Shown here: positions 27,387 through 35,447 of the stretch, in pieces
Layout: each line of letters begins with the position of its first letter
Position numbering within the stretch: position 1 is the stretch's first letter
From: Paenimyroides tangerinum
GTDB lineage: Bacteria > Bacteroidota > Bacteroidia > Flavobacteriales > Flavobacteriaceae
DNA length: 40,272 nt
Assembly (NCBI RefSeq): GCF_003865405.1
Contig: NZ_RQVQ01000025.1
Span: 1-40,272, forward strand
Direction of reading: 5' to 3'
Translations under genes and position numbers: made by a program
Notes under the pieces: model-generated
The model's input: the letters and a program-made list of their open reading frames with translations, nothing else
What the model was told of the DNA's origin: nothing
The model's database searches: none

Positions 27387-28760
27387 ATGATTATGAAAAA
27401 TATTTTTAAAATGAGATATCTTCTTTTTTTACTGATTTTATGCACAGCTTGTGAAGAATTTGTAGAAGTAGAAGCTCCAAAGAATCAAATAGCAAATACC
27501 AAAGTGTTTAAGGATGATATAACAGCAAAAGCTGCTCTAAATAATTTATATGTTTCATTGCTAACCAAGGGCTTTTTGAATGGCAATACATTTGGTAATG
27601 GTTATATTTTGGGATGTTTAACTGATGAGCTTAAGGTAACAACAAATCAGATTACCGATTATAGATATTTTTTTGAAGGAGCTGTTTTAAGTAATAATAA
27701 TGCAGTTAAAACAATTTGGAACGATTCGTACCATCAAATTTTTATTTGTAATAATATTATAGAAGGCTTACAAGCCTCTACTGGGGTTTCTTCAGAAGTT
27801 AAAAATCAAATAATTGGCCAATGTTTAGCTGCACGTGGAATTATTCATTTTTACTTAAGCCAAAATTATGGAGATGTACCCTACGTTACTTCATCAGACT
27901 ATAAAGTTAATCAAAGCATTTCTAAAACAAACAGCGCAGAGGTGTTAAATAGAGCCATTGTAGATTTACAGGAAGCAGAAGAGATTTTACTTACGGTTCC
28001 TTCAAGTGCAGAACGTATTCGAATCAACCAAGAGGTAGTACAGGCATTTTTAGCTCGAATGTACCTATATACACAACAATGGAATTTAGCAAAACAATAT
28101 GCAGAGTTGTTAATTGATAATCCAACTTTTGAATTAGAAACTATAGATAATTTATTTTTAAAAACAAGCAAAAGTGCCATTTGGCAATTAAAACCGTTAA
28201 ATGAGAATGGAAACGCAATGGAAGCTTATTCTTATGTATTTACTTCTTCACCCGCACCTAACGCAGAACTAACTCAAAGTTTATTAGCAGCATTTGAGAC
28301 CAATGACTTAAGAAAAATAAATTGGATAAAAGTAGTTAATGCAAGTACAGCTTCTACGCATTCAAACAAATATAAAATAGTTGGTTTTACAACCCCTTCG
28401 CAAGAATATTCTATTATTATTCGTATTGAAGAAATGTATTTAATTGCAGCAGAAGCAGCAGCAGAATTAAATGATTTTAATGCTACAAATACTTATATAA
28501 ATGCTATACGTAATAGAGCTGGATTACAGAGTTTAAATATTACAAATACAAATGATGCTGTTAATTCTATTTTGAAGGAAAGGAGAGTAGAATTGTTTTG
28601 CGAATTTGGTCATCGTTTTTATGATTTAAAAAGACGTAATAAATTAAATGAACTTCTGAGCACGAAACCAAATTGGAAGCCTTATCTACAGAATTGGCCT
28701 ATACCAGAGGTCGAATTGAATTTGAATCCGAATTTAAAACCTCAAAATAATGGCTATTAA
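27387..28760 (+). CDS. RagB/SusD-family ligand-binding lipoprotein
   Basis: A 457-residue outer-surface lipoprotein that caps the SusC barrel. The N-terminus RYLLFLLILCTACEEFVEVE has a lipobox-like end with the lipidated cysteine at about residue 22. AKAALNNLYVSL, the helical repeats around 140-250, RIEEMYLIAAEAAAELND and the RNRAGL / KERRVELFCEFGHRFYDLKR signature all mark the SusD family. The C-terminus LNPNLKPQNNGY is typical. ATG 27387 is used; ATG 27393 or 27411 would give nearly the same signal peptide. The stop overlaps the peptidase start by 11 bp. Confidence 0.93.
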   Translation: MIMKNIFKMRYLLFLLILCTACEEFVEVEAPKNQIANTKVFKDDITAKAALNNLYVSLLTKGFLNGNTFGNGYILGCLTDELKVTTNQITDYRYFFEGAVLSNNNAVKTIWNDSYHQIFICNNIIEGLQASTGVSSEVKNQIIGQCLAARGIIHFYLSQNYGDVPYVTSSDYKVNQSISKTNSAEVLNRAIVDLQEAEEILLTVPSSAERIRINQEVVQAFLARMYLYTQQWNLAKQYAELLIDNPTFELETIDNLFLKTSKSAIWQLKPLNENGNAMEAYSYVFTSSPAPNAELTQSLLAAFETNDLRKINWIKVVNASTASTHSNKYKIVGFTTPSQEYSIIIRIEEMYLIAAEAAAELNDFNATNTYINAIRNRAGLQSLNITNTNDAVNSILKERRVELFCEFGHRFYDLKRRNKLNELLSTKPNWKPYLQNWPIPEVELNLNPNLKPQNNGY

Positions 28761-31290
28761 TCAAATTTTTAAGCTTTTTATCGTTATAAGTTCCATTGTT
28801 TTTTTTAATAATATTAGTTTTTCACAGCGTCTTAATCATGAGTATTTAACCAATAATAAATTAAATGAATCGGGTACAGCATTAACTTATCATGTAAGTA
28901 GTAACAAAGAAAGAAAACTTTATTTAAATGATTTAAAAAACAAAAGAGTTTACAAATTTGATAATATTAATCCAAATCATATGCTTAATGATGAATATTT
29001 TATTGGATTAGATCATGCAAATAAAACTTTATTTATTGTAGAACTTAACAAAAAAATCAAAGACTCCTTAGTTGGAGTCGATGATTTTGAATGGATTCAA
29101 AATACAAATACTTTGGTTGCTTACAGTCGACAAACAGAAAATTTGAAAATAAGGAATCTAAAAACAGGCTTTACAGATACGTTTTATAATATTAGAGATT
29201 ATACTACAAATCTTGTTAGCTCAAATCTTGCTTTTGTAAATATTGATCAAACTATTTTTTTCTATAGTACGGTGAATAACCATATTACGAAGTTCAAAAA
29301 TTCAAATTCAAAATCAAATGTAAAGAAACTTCTTTGGGATAAAGCTGGAAGAAATATTTATGGACTTTTTGTTGATAGTGAAAACTTTGAAATTCATAAA
29401 TATTCAAATAAATCAAATCAATTTGTATTTAGTAACTCAATTTGTTTAAATGATAAAAACATGCAAATCGATACGTTATTTAATAATTCTTTTATGTTAA
29501 CCGATCAACGTTTAGCTGTAGGTTTAAAAAGGAGTGATGATTTTGAAGTGAATTCAGATGAACCTGAAATATGGCTTGGTAGCTCAAATGGTATAACACC
29601 TTATGAAGAAAAACTAAAATTTGCTAATCAACAATTGGCTGTTATTGATTTTAAGAAAAAAAAGATTTATGATTATTCTGAGTCGGAAAGATTATTAAAA
29701 TTTGCTATTAGTGGATTAGAAAAAGATATTTTCTCTTACGAAAAAAGTTCAAATGATATTTTTTCACGTATAAAACCTCAAGTTGAAATATATGAATATG
29801 ATAAAACAAACCTTACGAAAAAGTATTTAGGTACTTTTAATGCACCAGACCAAAACATAAAATCTTCAGATAAGACAGATTTGCTATTTTACTTTAAAGA
29901 CAATAATTGGAATTATTATGACAAGAAATTAAAAAGGTTTGTAAATTTTACAAAAAATTTAAACGACTATTTTTTTTATAAGAATAATGAGTTTTATGAA
30001 ATGATTGATAGTCCAATCAATCAATATTTATTGTCTTATAAAGACAAATTCTTATTGTTTAATGGAAATAAGCATTTATGGTTGTTTGATTTATATTCAA
30101 ATTCAATTAAAAAAGTTCAAACAAGTTCAAATAAAAACTACTCAATATCGCAAGCAAATTATTCGATAAATAGAACAATATGGGATTGGAATATTTCTGT
30201 AAATCAATTGGAATATGATGATATTGTTTTAACCTGGAAGTCTGAAAATCATACTACAGAAGGAATTTCACTTTTAACCGATAAAGAAGAAATAGTTGAT
30301 ATATTGGAAGTTAATTCAAAAATAAAGCAAATTGTAAGAGCCAATAAAAAAGTTAGTTATATTCGGGAGAAAGCAAATCAACCACCTGCTATATATATTT
30401 TAGATTTTGATTCAAAAAAAGAAACTTTAGTTTTTCAGAGTAATGTTTCAGATACTTTGATTAAAAATATGAAAGTAGTTTATCATGATTGGAAAAATAA
30501 TCAAAATAAACTCAGGGGAGCAGTGGTAACCTATCCAGTTAATTATGATCCTAGATTAAAATATCCAGCTATTTTTGAAATATATGAACAGAAGAAAAGT
30601 ACGCAACATAATTATGTAACAACTACTTTAACAACTGGTAATGGAATTAATTCTCGGATGTATTCCAATGAAGGTTTTTTTGTTATTAGACCCGACATTT
30701 TTTATGAAATTGGTGAGCCTGGACCAAGTGCTACCCAATGCGTAGTTGATGTTTTAGATCATTTAATTGATGTCTTGCCAATTGACAATGAAAATATAGG
30801 TTTAATAGGACATTCTTTTGGAGGTTATCAAACAAATTATATGATTACTCAATCCAATAGATTTAAAGCAGCAGTATCAAGTGCTGGTGTTGCAGACATT
30901 ATAAATGCTTATTTTACCTTTAGTCAAGAATATAAAATCCCAGATATGTTTCGATACGAAACACAACAATTTAGAATGGGTAAGATTTTTTACGAATCAA
31001 AAGAAAAATACATAGAAAATTCTCCTCTATTTTATGTAGATAATATTGAGACTCCTTTATTATTAATAACAGGTAAAAAAGATTATACAGTTAATTGGCA
31101 TCAATCTATAACCATGTATTTGGCTTTAAAGCGTTTGAATAAACAAGTCAACTTAGTTTTGTACCCAGATGAAGGACACTCATTTATGAAACAAAAGAAT
31201 ATTTTAGATGCTAGTCAAAAAATAAGAGATTGGTTTAATTACTATTTAAAAAGTGGAAATAAACCAGAATGGTTAAATGAAGGGCTGTAA
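28750..31290 (+). CDS. S9-family prolyl oligopeptidase-like serine peptidase, exported
   Basis: An 846-residue exported peptidase. After a signal peptide (residues 1-25, ending ISFSQ) there is a long beta-propeller-like region to about 590, then an alpha/beta-hydrolase domain. Ser689 is in GHSFGGYQTNY, Asp778 in GKKDYTVNW and His810 in DEGHSF, giving the S9 triad in the right order and spacing. It should cleave short peptides in the periplasm or at the surface. The gene is coupled to susD by an 11-bp overlap and ends in a terminator, so SusC, SusD and this peptidase form one unit. The propeller part is diverged from the known DPP4-type sequences. Confidence 0.9.
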   Translation: MAINQIFKLFIVISSIVFFNNISFSQRLNHEYLTNNKLNESGTALTYHVSSNKERKLYLNDLKNKRVYKFDNINPNHMLNDEYFIGLDHANKTLFIVELNKKIKDSLVGVDDFEWIQNTNTLVAYSRQTENLKIRNLKTGFTDTFYNIRDYTTNLVSSNLAFVNIDQTIFFYSTVNNHITKFKNSNSKSNVKKLLWDKAGRNIYGLFVDSENFEIHKYSNKSNQFVFSNSICLNDKNMQIDTLFNNSFMLTDQRLAVGLKRSDDFEVNSDEPEIWLGSSNGITPYEEKLKFANQQLAVIDFKKKKIYDYSESERLLKFAISGLEKDIFSYEKSSNDIFSRIKPQVEIYEYDKTNLTKKYLGTFNAPDQNIKSSDKTDLLFYFKDNNWNYYDKKLKRFVNFTKNLNDYFFYKNNEFYEMIDSPINQYLLSYKDKFLLFNGNKHLWLFDLYSNSIKKVQTSSNKNYSISQANYSINRTIWDWNISVNQLEYDDIVLTWKSENHTTEGISLLTDKEEIVDILEVNSKIKQIVRANKKVSYIREKANQPPAIYILDFDSKKETLVFQSNVSDTLIKNMKVVYHDWKNNQNKLRGAVVTYPVNYDPRLKYPAIFEIYEQKKSTQHNYVTTTLTTGNGINSRMYSNEGFFVIRPDIFYEIGEPGPSATQCVVDVLDHLIDVLPIDNENIGLIGHSFGGYQTNYMITQSNRFKAAVSSAGVADIINAYFTFSQEYKIPDMFRYETQQFRMGKIFYESKEKYIENSPLFYVDNIETPLLLITGKKDYTVNWHQSITMYLALKRLNKQVNLVLYPDEGHSFMKQKNILDASQKIRDWFNYYLKSGNKPEWLNEGL

Positions 31291-31307
31291 TAAAAACAGC
31301 CCTTTTT
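31281..31307 (+). terminator. Intrinsic terminator of the susC-susD-peptidase operon
   Basis: A perfect 8-bp stem, AGGGCTGT (31281-31288) with ACAGCCCT (31296-31303), and a 7-nt loop are followed by TTTT. The stem begins inside the last codons of the peptidase gene, whose stop is at 31288-31290. Confidence 0.92.
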
Positions 31308-31311
31308 AATA

Positions 31312-31605
31312 TTAATTTAAATATAACTCATTAGAACACTGTAAGCCCACTTCTGTTGTATCTCCCCAGTATTGAATCAAATTTGATGGATTTTGATTGG
31401 TACAGATTTCACCAGAAAAAGGATTACAATCTACGTCGATTGCTACACATTTTTGACCAACTGGTCTTGTATGATCATAGTAATAACCAGTCATTTTTGC
31501 TTCTGGCTTCTCAATTTGCTTGTTTGCATTTGATGCAAAAGCACCCACTACGCCAAGTACTATTACACCGAATGGTATCAAGGCTTTTTTTAAACTTGTT
31601 TTCAT
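31312..31605 (-). CDS. Small exported protein, DUF6520-like
   Basis: A 97-residue protein with an N-terminal signal or anchor (KALIPFGVIVLGVVGAFAS, residues 7-25) and a short polar mature part holding four cysteines at 53, 60, 68 and 90. The start MKTSLKKALIPFGVIVLGV and the cysteine-bearing tail resemble flavobacterial DUF6520 proteins, whose function is not known. Four cysteines could form two disulphides outside the cytoplasm. A MauE-like membrane protein, a family tied to redox of exported proteins, is encoded on the same strand at 33448. The gene converges on the peptidase operon with only a terminator between. I know no experimental role for this family. Confidence 0.75.
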   Translation of the reverse strand: MKTSLKKALIPFGVIVLGVVGAFASNANKQIEKPEAKMTGYYYDHTRPVGQKCVAIDVDCNPFSGEICTNQNPSNLIQYWGDTTEVGLQCSNELYLN

Positions 31606-31689
31606 AATATTAATAATTATTTAGTTGGTTTACTCTTTTATACAGGTTTTCAACCGTTAAGTCCTGCTATTGGCCAATAGATTTTTATT

Positions 31690-31821
31690 TAGGGAATAGG
31701 GAGTAGGGAGTAGGGAATTCCCCATTCCCTCTTTCCCTCTTTCCCCATTTCCCCATTTCCCCATTTCCCCATTTCCCCATTTCCCCCTTTCCCTATTTCC
31801 CTATTTCCCTATTTCCCCATT
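31690..31821. repeat. GGGAATAG / CCCCATTT low-complexity array
   Basis: A short G-rich run on + (GGGAATAGGGAGTAGGGAG) turns at about 31718 into a C-rich run made of CTTTCCC, CCCATTT and CCCTATTT units of 7-8 bp, up to the four-helix-bundle gene's stop. On the minus strand the long part reads (GGGAAAT)n with TAG triplets in several frames. No gene is present. Confidence 0.88.
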
Positions 31822-32172
31822 TTATTCCCTCATTTTCAATGAAGCAATAAGCTTAATCAACATTTTTTTTATGATGGTTAAATCGTTAATTTGAAAAGTG
31901 GTAGATTTACAATAGGTTAATCGTTGTGAAATTTCCAATAAGCATTCAATTTCAGAGGTTGAGCCTAATGAAATGTACAGAAACCGTATATAATCTTTAG
32001 TAGAATTTTTTGATACCCCTTCAGCTATATTACAAGGAATCGAAACAGCTGCTCTACGTAGCTGACTAGTAAGTCCGTATTTCTCTTCACTCGGAAAACC
32101 AGCCGTTATTTGATAAATAGATATAACAAAATCTAATGATTTTTGATAAACTTTTAAATCTGTATGCATCAT
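31822..32172 (-). CDS. Four-helix-bundle protein (23S rRNA intervening-sequence family)
   Basis: A 116-residue all-helical protein. LKVYQKSLDFVISIYQITAG, GLTSQLRRAAVSIPCNIAEG and the RFLYISLGSTSEIECLLEIS segment define the IVS/S23-like four-helix bundle family. Members occur in 23S rRNA intervening sequences and free in many Bacteroidota genomes; their function is unknown and one branch is related to the Avd protein of diversity-generating retroelements. No rRNA or reverse transcriptase is nearby. The gene is bordered on both sides by GGGAAATAG-type arrays, and its last codons and stop touch the array. Two ATG codons (32172, 32169) are in tandem. Confidence 0.88.
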   Translation of the reverse strand: MMHTDLKVYQKSLDFVISIYQITAGFPSEEKYGLTSQLRRAAVSIPCNIAEGVSKNSTKDYIRFLYISLGSTSEIECLLEISQRLTYCKSTTFQINDLTIIKKMLIKLIASLKMRE

Positions 32173-32189
32173 AATAATATTATTTTAAA

Positions 32190-32232
32190 GTCATTCCCCA
32201 TTCCCCATTCCCCATTCCCTATTTCCCTATTT
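32190..32232. repeat. Short C-rich CCCATT array at a gene end
   Basis: Four CCCCATT units followed by CCCTATTT units lie between the four-helix-bundle gene and the next gene's 3' end. On the minus strand this is (GGGAATG)n then (GGGAAATA)n; the TAG that stops the 346-residue protein at 32219 lies inside the array. Confidence 0.85.
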
Positions 32233-33259
32233 CATATCTCACCAACCAATTCCCAACCAATCCATAGAAATACGAATCATTCAACACAAACTCTTTGATT
32301 TTACTTTTTTCGTGGTCATATGCATAAAAACTGTACAAATACTCGTTTTTTTTGTAATCGTAAACATCGATGATACTGGCTTGATTCCACATACTTTTGG
32401 GTTCGTTTTTGCCTAATAATTCTGATTTTATATAAAGTTTACCGTTATAAGCGTAGGTTTTCGCATTTACTTTGTGTGGTGGTGCACTCATTTTACGATC
32501 TCCGTTTGCTAGCTGGGTAATTTGTATTTTGGCTAGGGTAGTGGTATCAATCGTTTTGCCTTGAGTGAATGTATTGGTATTTGAATGATAAACTAAGTAC
32601 TGGTTACGGTACGTGTACGTATAAATACCTTGCTGTGTTTTTTGGTCTGTAATTAATTGTCCATCGGTATCAAAAACACCATCTATTTGTTTTTGCAAGA
32701 CATGTTCATAGAGTTCAAAAGTTACGGTATCATTAACCACTAGCTTACCTAATATATGTTCGCCGTTACTAGCACGCTGACTTCTAAATAAAAAAGTATT
32801 TTCTGTTAGAGGTTGTAAAAGCGAAAAATAGATGGTTTCTGTCATAAATTTATGAGCGAACCAGTCGGTCGTATTTCCTCTGTAGATAATGGGGATGCTT
32901 CCGTCACTTACAAAAAAGGTGTCATTTTGTACACGAACCAATAAACTACGAAACGAACGTTCGGTTTCATCAAGTTTTATTTGATGTTCTACTTTCGTTT
33001 TTAAATCGTTAGAAACAGCCGTGATTAATAAGGGAACGGTATAATTTCCTAAATAAATGGTATCTTGGGTTAGCCCGGCTATATAATATGAATTGACTCC
33101 TAAATCTAGGTATTGCGCTTTATCTATGTGATGAGGTAGGAACCTACGTATAAAAGGATTTTCTTTTTTCATCAGATGTTCTGATGTAAAGAAAAGTACC
33201 AAAACCAATGTTGTTGCAATGGTTATGGTTAATGCGATATAAATTATTTGTTGTTTCAT
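32219..33259 (-). CDS. Membrane-anchored protein of unknown function
   Basis: I do not recognise this 346-residue protein. Residues 5-25 form one hydrophobic anchor or uncleaved signal (IYIALTITIATTLVLVLFF). The rest is rich in short beta-strand-like segments, such as QGIYTYTYRNQYLVYHSNT and YLYSFYAYDHEKSK, with repeated Y/F-rich edges and turn residues, consistent with a beta-propeller or similar all-beta fold outside the cytoplasm. It has no cysteine pairs or catalytic motif. It lies just downstream of the MauE-like gene on the same strand, with a 188-bp gap containing repeats. The final YEIGK and stop are encoded by a GGGAAATAG array. Confidence 0.8.
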   Translation of the reverse strand: MKQQIIYIALTITIATTLVLVLFFTSEHLMKKENPFIRRFLPHHIDKAQYLDLGVNSYYIAGLTQDTIYLGNYTVPLLITAVSNDLKTKVEHQIKLDETERSFRSLLVRVQNDTFFVSDGSIPIIYRGNTTDWFAHKFMTETIYFSLLQPLTENTFLFRSQRASNGEHILGKLVVNDTVTFELYEHVLQKQIDGVFDTDGQLITDQKTQQGIYTYTYRNQYLVYHSNTNTFTQGKTIDTTTLAKIQITQLANGDRKMSAPPHKVNAKTYAYNGKLYIKSELLGKNEPKSMWNQASIIDVYDYKKNEYLYSFYAYDHEKSKIKEFVLNDSYFYGLVGNWLVRYEIGK

Positions 33260-33359
33260 GCTTTCTATTTTAGATGTTGTATTTTCAATTGAACTTAACT
33301 TTATGGTGATAAAGGATAAATAAGTATTAAGTGTATTTGTTCTAATAAAACTCGATCAC

Positions 33360-33482
33360 TTGTTCACTCCGTCACTCCGTCACTCCCTATTTCCCCATTC
33401 CCTATTTCCCCATTCCCTATTCCCAAAATCATTCCCTATTCCCAAAATCATTCCCTATTCCCAAAATCATTCCCCATTCCCA
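33360..33482. repeat. CCCTATTCCC array overlapping the MauE-like gene's end
   Basis: CGTCACTC units turn into CCCTATTT/CCCCATT units and then into three 20-bp repeats of CATTCCCTATTCCCAAAAT. The stop of the MauE-like gene (33448) lies inside. On the minus strand the array is G-rich, with groups of GGG every 7-8 bases. Confidence 0.88.
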
Positions 33483-33876
33483 ATATTCCCAAAATAGTCA
33501 TTATACAAACCCCTATATTGAACCACAAATGTTCTGTCCAGCCCATCTTTTCGAGTACACCACCACAAGAGCAGGGTACAAACGGGCTGTAATTTAAGAT
33601 GAGGTAGATGTAAACGGTGAATGCAGTCATAAACCCTAGGAATAAATAAAGCCCTAAAGTTCTGCTTTTGGTAAAGCAAAGCATTAGGGCTATAAGAAGT
33701 TCACCAATCACAACGCTATATGCAATAGGTGTAGCAAAAGCACTTAGAAGAGGGGATTGTGCTATTTGTACTTGAAAGTTTTCAAAGTCAAAAAGCTTAC
33801 TTACTGCAGCATATACAAAAAGTATAATAAAAAAGTAGATACAAACAAGGCTACTAATTTGTTTAAAATTACGCAT
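33448..33876 (-). CDS. MauE/DoxX-like redox-associated membrane protein
   Basis: A 142-residue inner membrane protein with four hydrophobic segments (about 8-26, 48-66, 74-93, 118-136). YAAVSKLFDFENFQVQIAQS after the first segment and NYSPFVPCSCGGVLEKMGW with a CxC pair between the third and fourth are the marks of the MauE/DoxX family. MauE takes part in disulphide handling during methylamine dehydrogenase maturation; other members are thought to pass electrons or thiols for exported proteins. It may serve the four-cysteine DUF6520-like protein at 31312 (inference). The last residues, GNDFGNRE, come from repeat sequence, so the natural C-terminus has been altered or extended by the array. 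Confidence 0.85.
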   Translation of the reverse strand: MRNFKQISSLVCIYFFIILFVYAAVSKLFDFENFQVQIAQSPLLSAFATPIAYSVVIGELLIALMLCFTKSRTLGLYLFLGFMTAFTVYIYLILNYSPFVPCSCGGVLEKMGWTEHLWFNIGVCIMTILGILGMGNDFGNRE

Positions 33877-33974
33877 GGCTTTACATTTTGGGTTTTGTAA
33901 AGTTGCTTATTGTAAATTTAAAAAAAATGTATTCTTGGTATTAAAAAAGGTATGATAGGTATTTTTTTTAAATT

Positions 33975-34880
33975 TTAATTAACCGTTTCTTGTGCTTTTA
34001 GACGAACTTGATTGGGAAGTTGGTGATAATGTCTTTTAAAAAATTTTACAAAAGACGAATATTCGTTATAACCCACCATATAAGCTATTTCTTTAAATGC
34101 CAAAGTCCCCGTTTCAATTAAGATTAAAGCATGTTTCATTCGTAATGAAATAAAATATTCGTAAACATTGCATTGGTATTGTTCTTTAAACATTATTTTT
34201 AGTTTATAGGAATTGATTCCAAAATCTAAACAGAGTTGTTTAAGGGATAATTTTTTATTGAGAGGGTACGAATCAATATACATTTTTATTTCTTCGATGA
34301 TGATTTCGTAACGCTTTCGTTGTTTTAGTTTGGTATGATTACGGTTTGTTTGGGTTAATGATGCTGCATTTTTAGATTCGATATATAATTGATGTAGATT
34401 GATAATGATAGCATTTCCTTGCTGTAGTATTTTGATATTAAATGAGAAAAAATCATCAAATAATAGCATATTGGGCTTTAAAATAGCTGAGGATTGATTT
34501 GGTTTAGCAAGATATTCTTTTAAATAGTTTGCGCTTGATTCGTCTATAATATTAAAAAGAGAAACTCCTTTTAATTGATTCAGTTTTACATCAAAATCGG
34601 TTAAAAAAGATTTGCAAGAATTTTTAATGATTAAATCTTTGTTTAGAAACAAGAGGTAGTGTTTGTGATGCTTCTGAAAATCGTTTGGTTTAATAAATGA
34701 AAGGTGTAATACACGTTCGCTTAATTCTTCATTCATTAAATTAAAAATTGATTCGAGTGACTCAAAATCATCTTTTCTGTGGTGTATTTTTAAAGTTTGA
34801 CCAACTTTTCCAGCTCCCAAACTGATAAAGGCATCTAACATATTATGCCATCTTTTCTTAGATATTTTAAGTTCGATCAT
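33975..34880 (-). CDS. AraC-family regulator with a PAS-like N-terminal part
   Basis: A 301-residue regulator. The C-terminal 100 residues form the AraC double helix-turn-helix, with LSLKQLCLDFGINSYKLKIM as the first unit and FKEIAYMVGYNEYSSFVKFF as the second, ending in LPNQVRLK. Residues about 70-160 (HYLLFLNKDLIIKNSCKSFL) resemble a PAS domain. Its start overlaps the upstream gene by 4 bp, so it is made with the STAS-like protein. Both are divergent from the oxoamine synthase gene at 35448, and a 20-bp inverted repeat lies in the shared upstream region. It probably controls that locus (inference). Confidence 0.87.
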   Translation of the reverse strand: MIELKISKKRWHNMLDAFISLGAGKVGQTLKIHHRKDDFESLESIFNLMNEELSERVLHLSFIKPNDFQKHHKHYLLFLNKDLIIKNSCKSFLTDFDVKLNQLKGVSLFNIIDESSANYLKEYLAKPNQSSAILKPNMLLFDDFFSFNIKILQQGNAIIINLHQLYIESKNAASLTQTNRNHTKLKQRKRYEIIIEEIKMYIDSYPLNKKLSLKQLCLDFGINSYKLKIMFKEQYQCNVYEYFISLRMKHALILIETGTLAFKEIAYMVGYNEYSSFVKFFKRHYHQLPNQVRLKAQETVN

Positions 34881-35260
34881 AGTTTTGAAGGGTTTAATGA
34901 TAAATAATTTTCTGCTTCTTTGATACTCATAAAAACTACTGTTGGTACTTTAGGTTTATTAATATGGATATAGAAACGTGACATATGGTATAGAGGGACA
35001 TAGGTTGATACAAGAGCAACCTGTGTTAAAAGACTAGAACCGTAAATAGATAAATACCTACGCGCTTCACTATCAATGGTTCGGATTTCTGAAACATCGC
35101 ATATTGCTTTATATTTTGTGAAAGATTGTAAACGCAATCGGTCAGCGACTAAAGTAAGTGCAATTTCATAATTGATGATTAAATCTTTTTTAAAACGAAC
35201 ATATAAAATGTCATGTTTTAACTCATAAAGAGCTAAGCTATTTTCGTAATTTTCATTCAT
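34877..35260 (-). CDS. Small STAS-like protein (SpoIIAA-type fold), function unknown
   Basis: A 127-residue protein alternating strands and helices: ELKHDILYVRFKKDLIINYE, then YKAICDVSEIRTIDSEARRY and VPTVVFMSIKEAENYLSL. The order strand-strand-helix-strand(CDV)-helix-strand-helix is that of SpoIIAA/STAS-like domains of unknown-function families common in flavobacteria. It could relay a signal to the AraC regulator encoded 4 bp into its stop. I do not recognise a specific family member with known function. Confidence 0.7.
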   Translation of the reverse strand: MNENYENSLALYELKHDILYVRFKKDLIINYEIALTLVADRLRLQSFTKYKAICDVSEIRTIDSEARRYLSIYGSSLLTQVALVSTYVPLYHMSRFYIHINKPKVPTVVFMSIKEAENYLSLNPSKL

Positions 35261-35335
35261 ATTGTTGTTTTTTTATATACGTATGTGTTTATTGTGTAAA
35301 AATATTAATGTTTTTTAAGTTTTTTAGTTAAAATT

Positions 35336-35355
35336 TATCTTACGTGTGTAAGATA
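35336..35355. promoter_or_regulatory. 20-bp inverted repeat in a divergent upstream region
   Basis: TATCTTAC (35336-35343) and GTAAGATA (35348-35355) are perfect reverse complements around GTGT. It lies 76 bp upstream of the minus-strand gene start and 93 bp upstream of the plus-strand start, in a 187-bp region between divergent genes. Spacing and symmetry fit a regulator dimer; the AraC protein is the nearest candidate, though AraC sites are more often direct repeats. No full TAnnTTTG box is seen on either strand, although TTATTTTG at 35414-35421 comes close. Confidence 0.5.
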
Positions 35356-35447
35356 GGTATTAAAAGATGTATAAAAAGTATTTTTTTGACTTATGTTGAT
35401 GGTTTAGAGTGGTTTATTTTGCAATTTTAAAGTTCTAATTTTTTATT

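Noticed and set aside
33467..33679. Second minus-strand frame of 70 residues overlapping the MauE-like gene
   Set aside because: Shifted frame of the same DNA; the four membrane segments and CxC pair are in the other frame.
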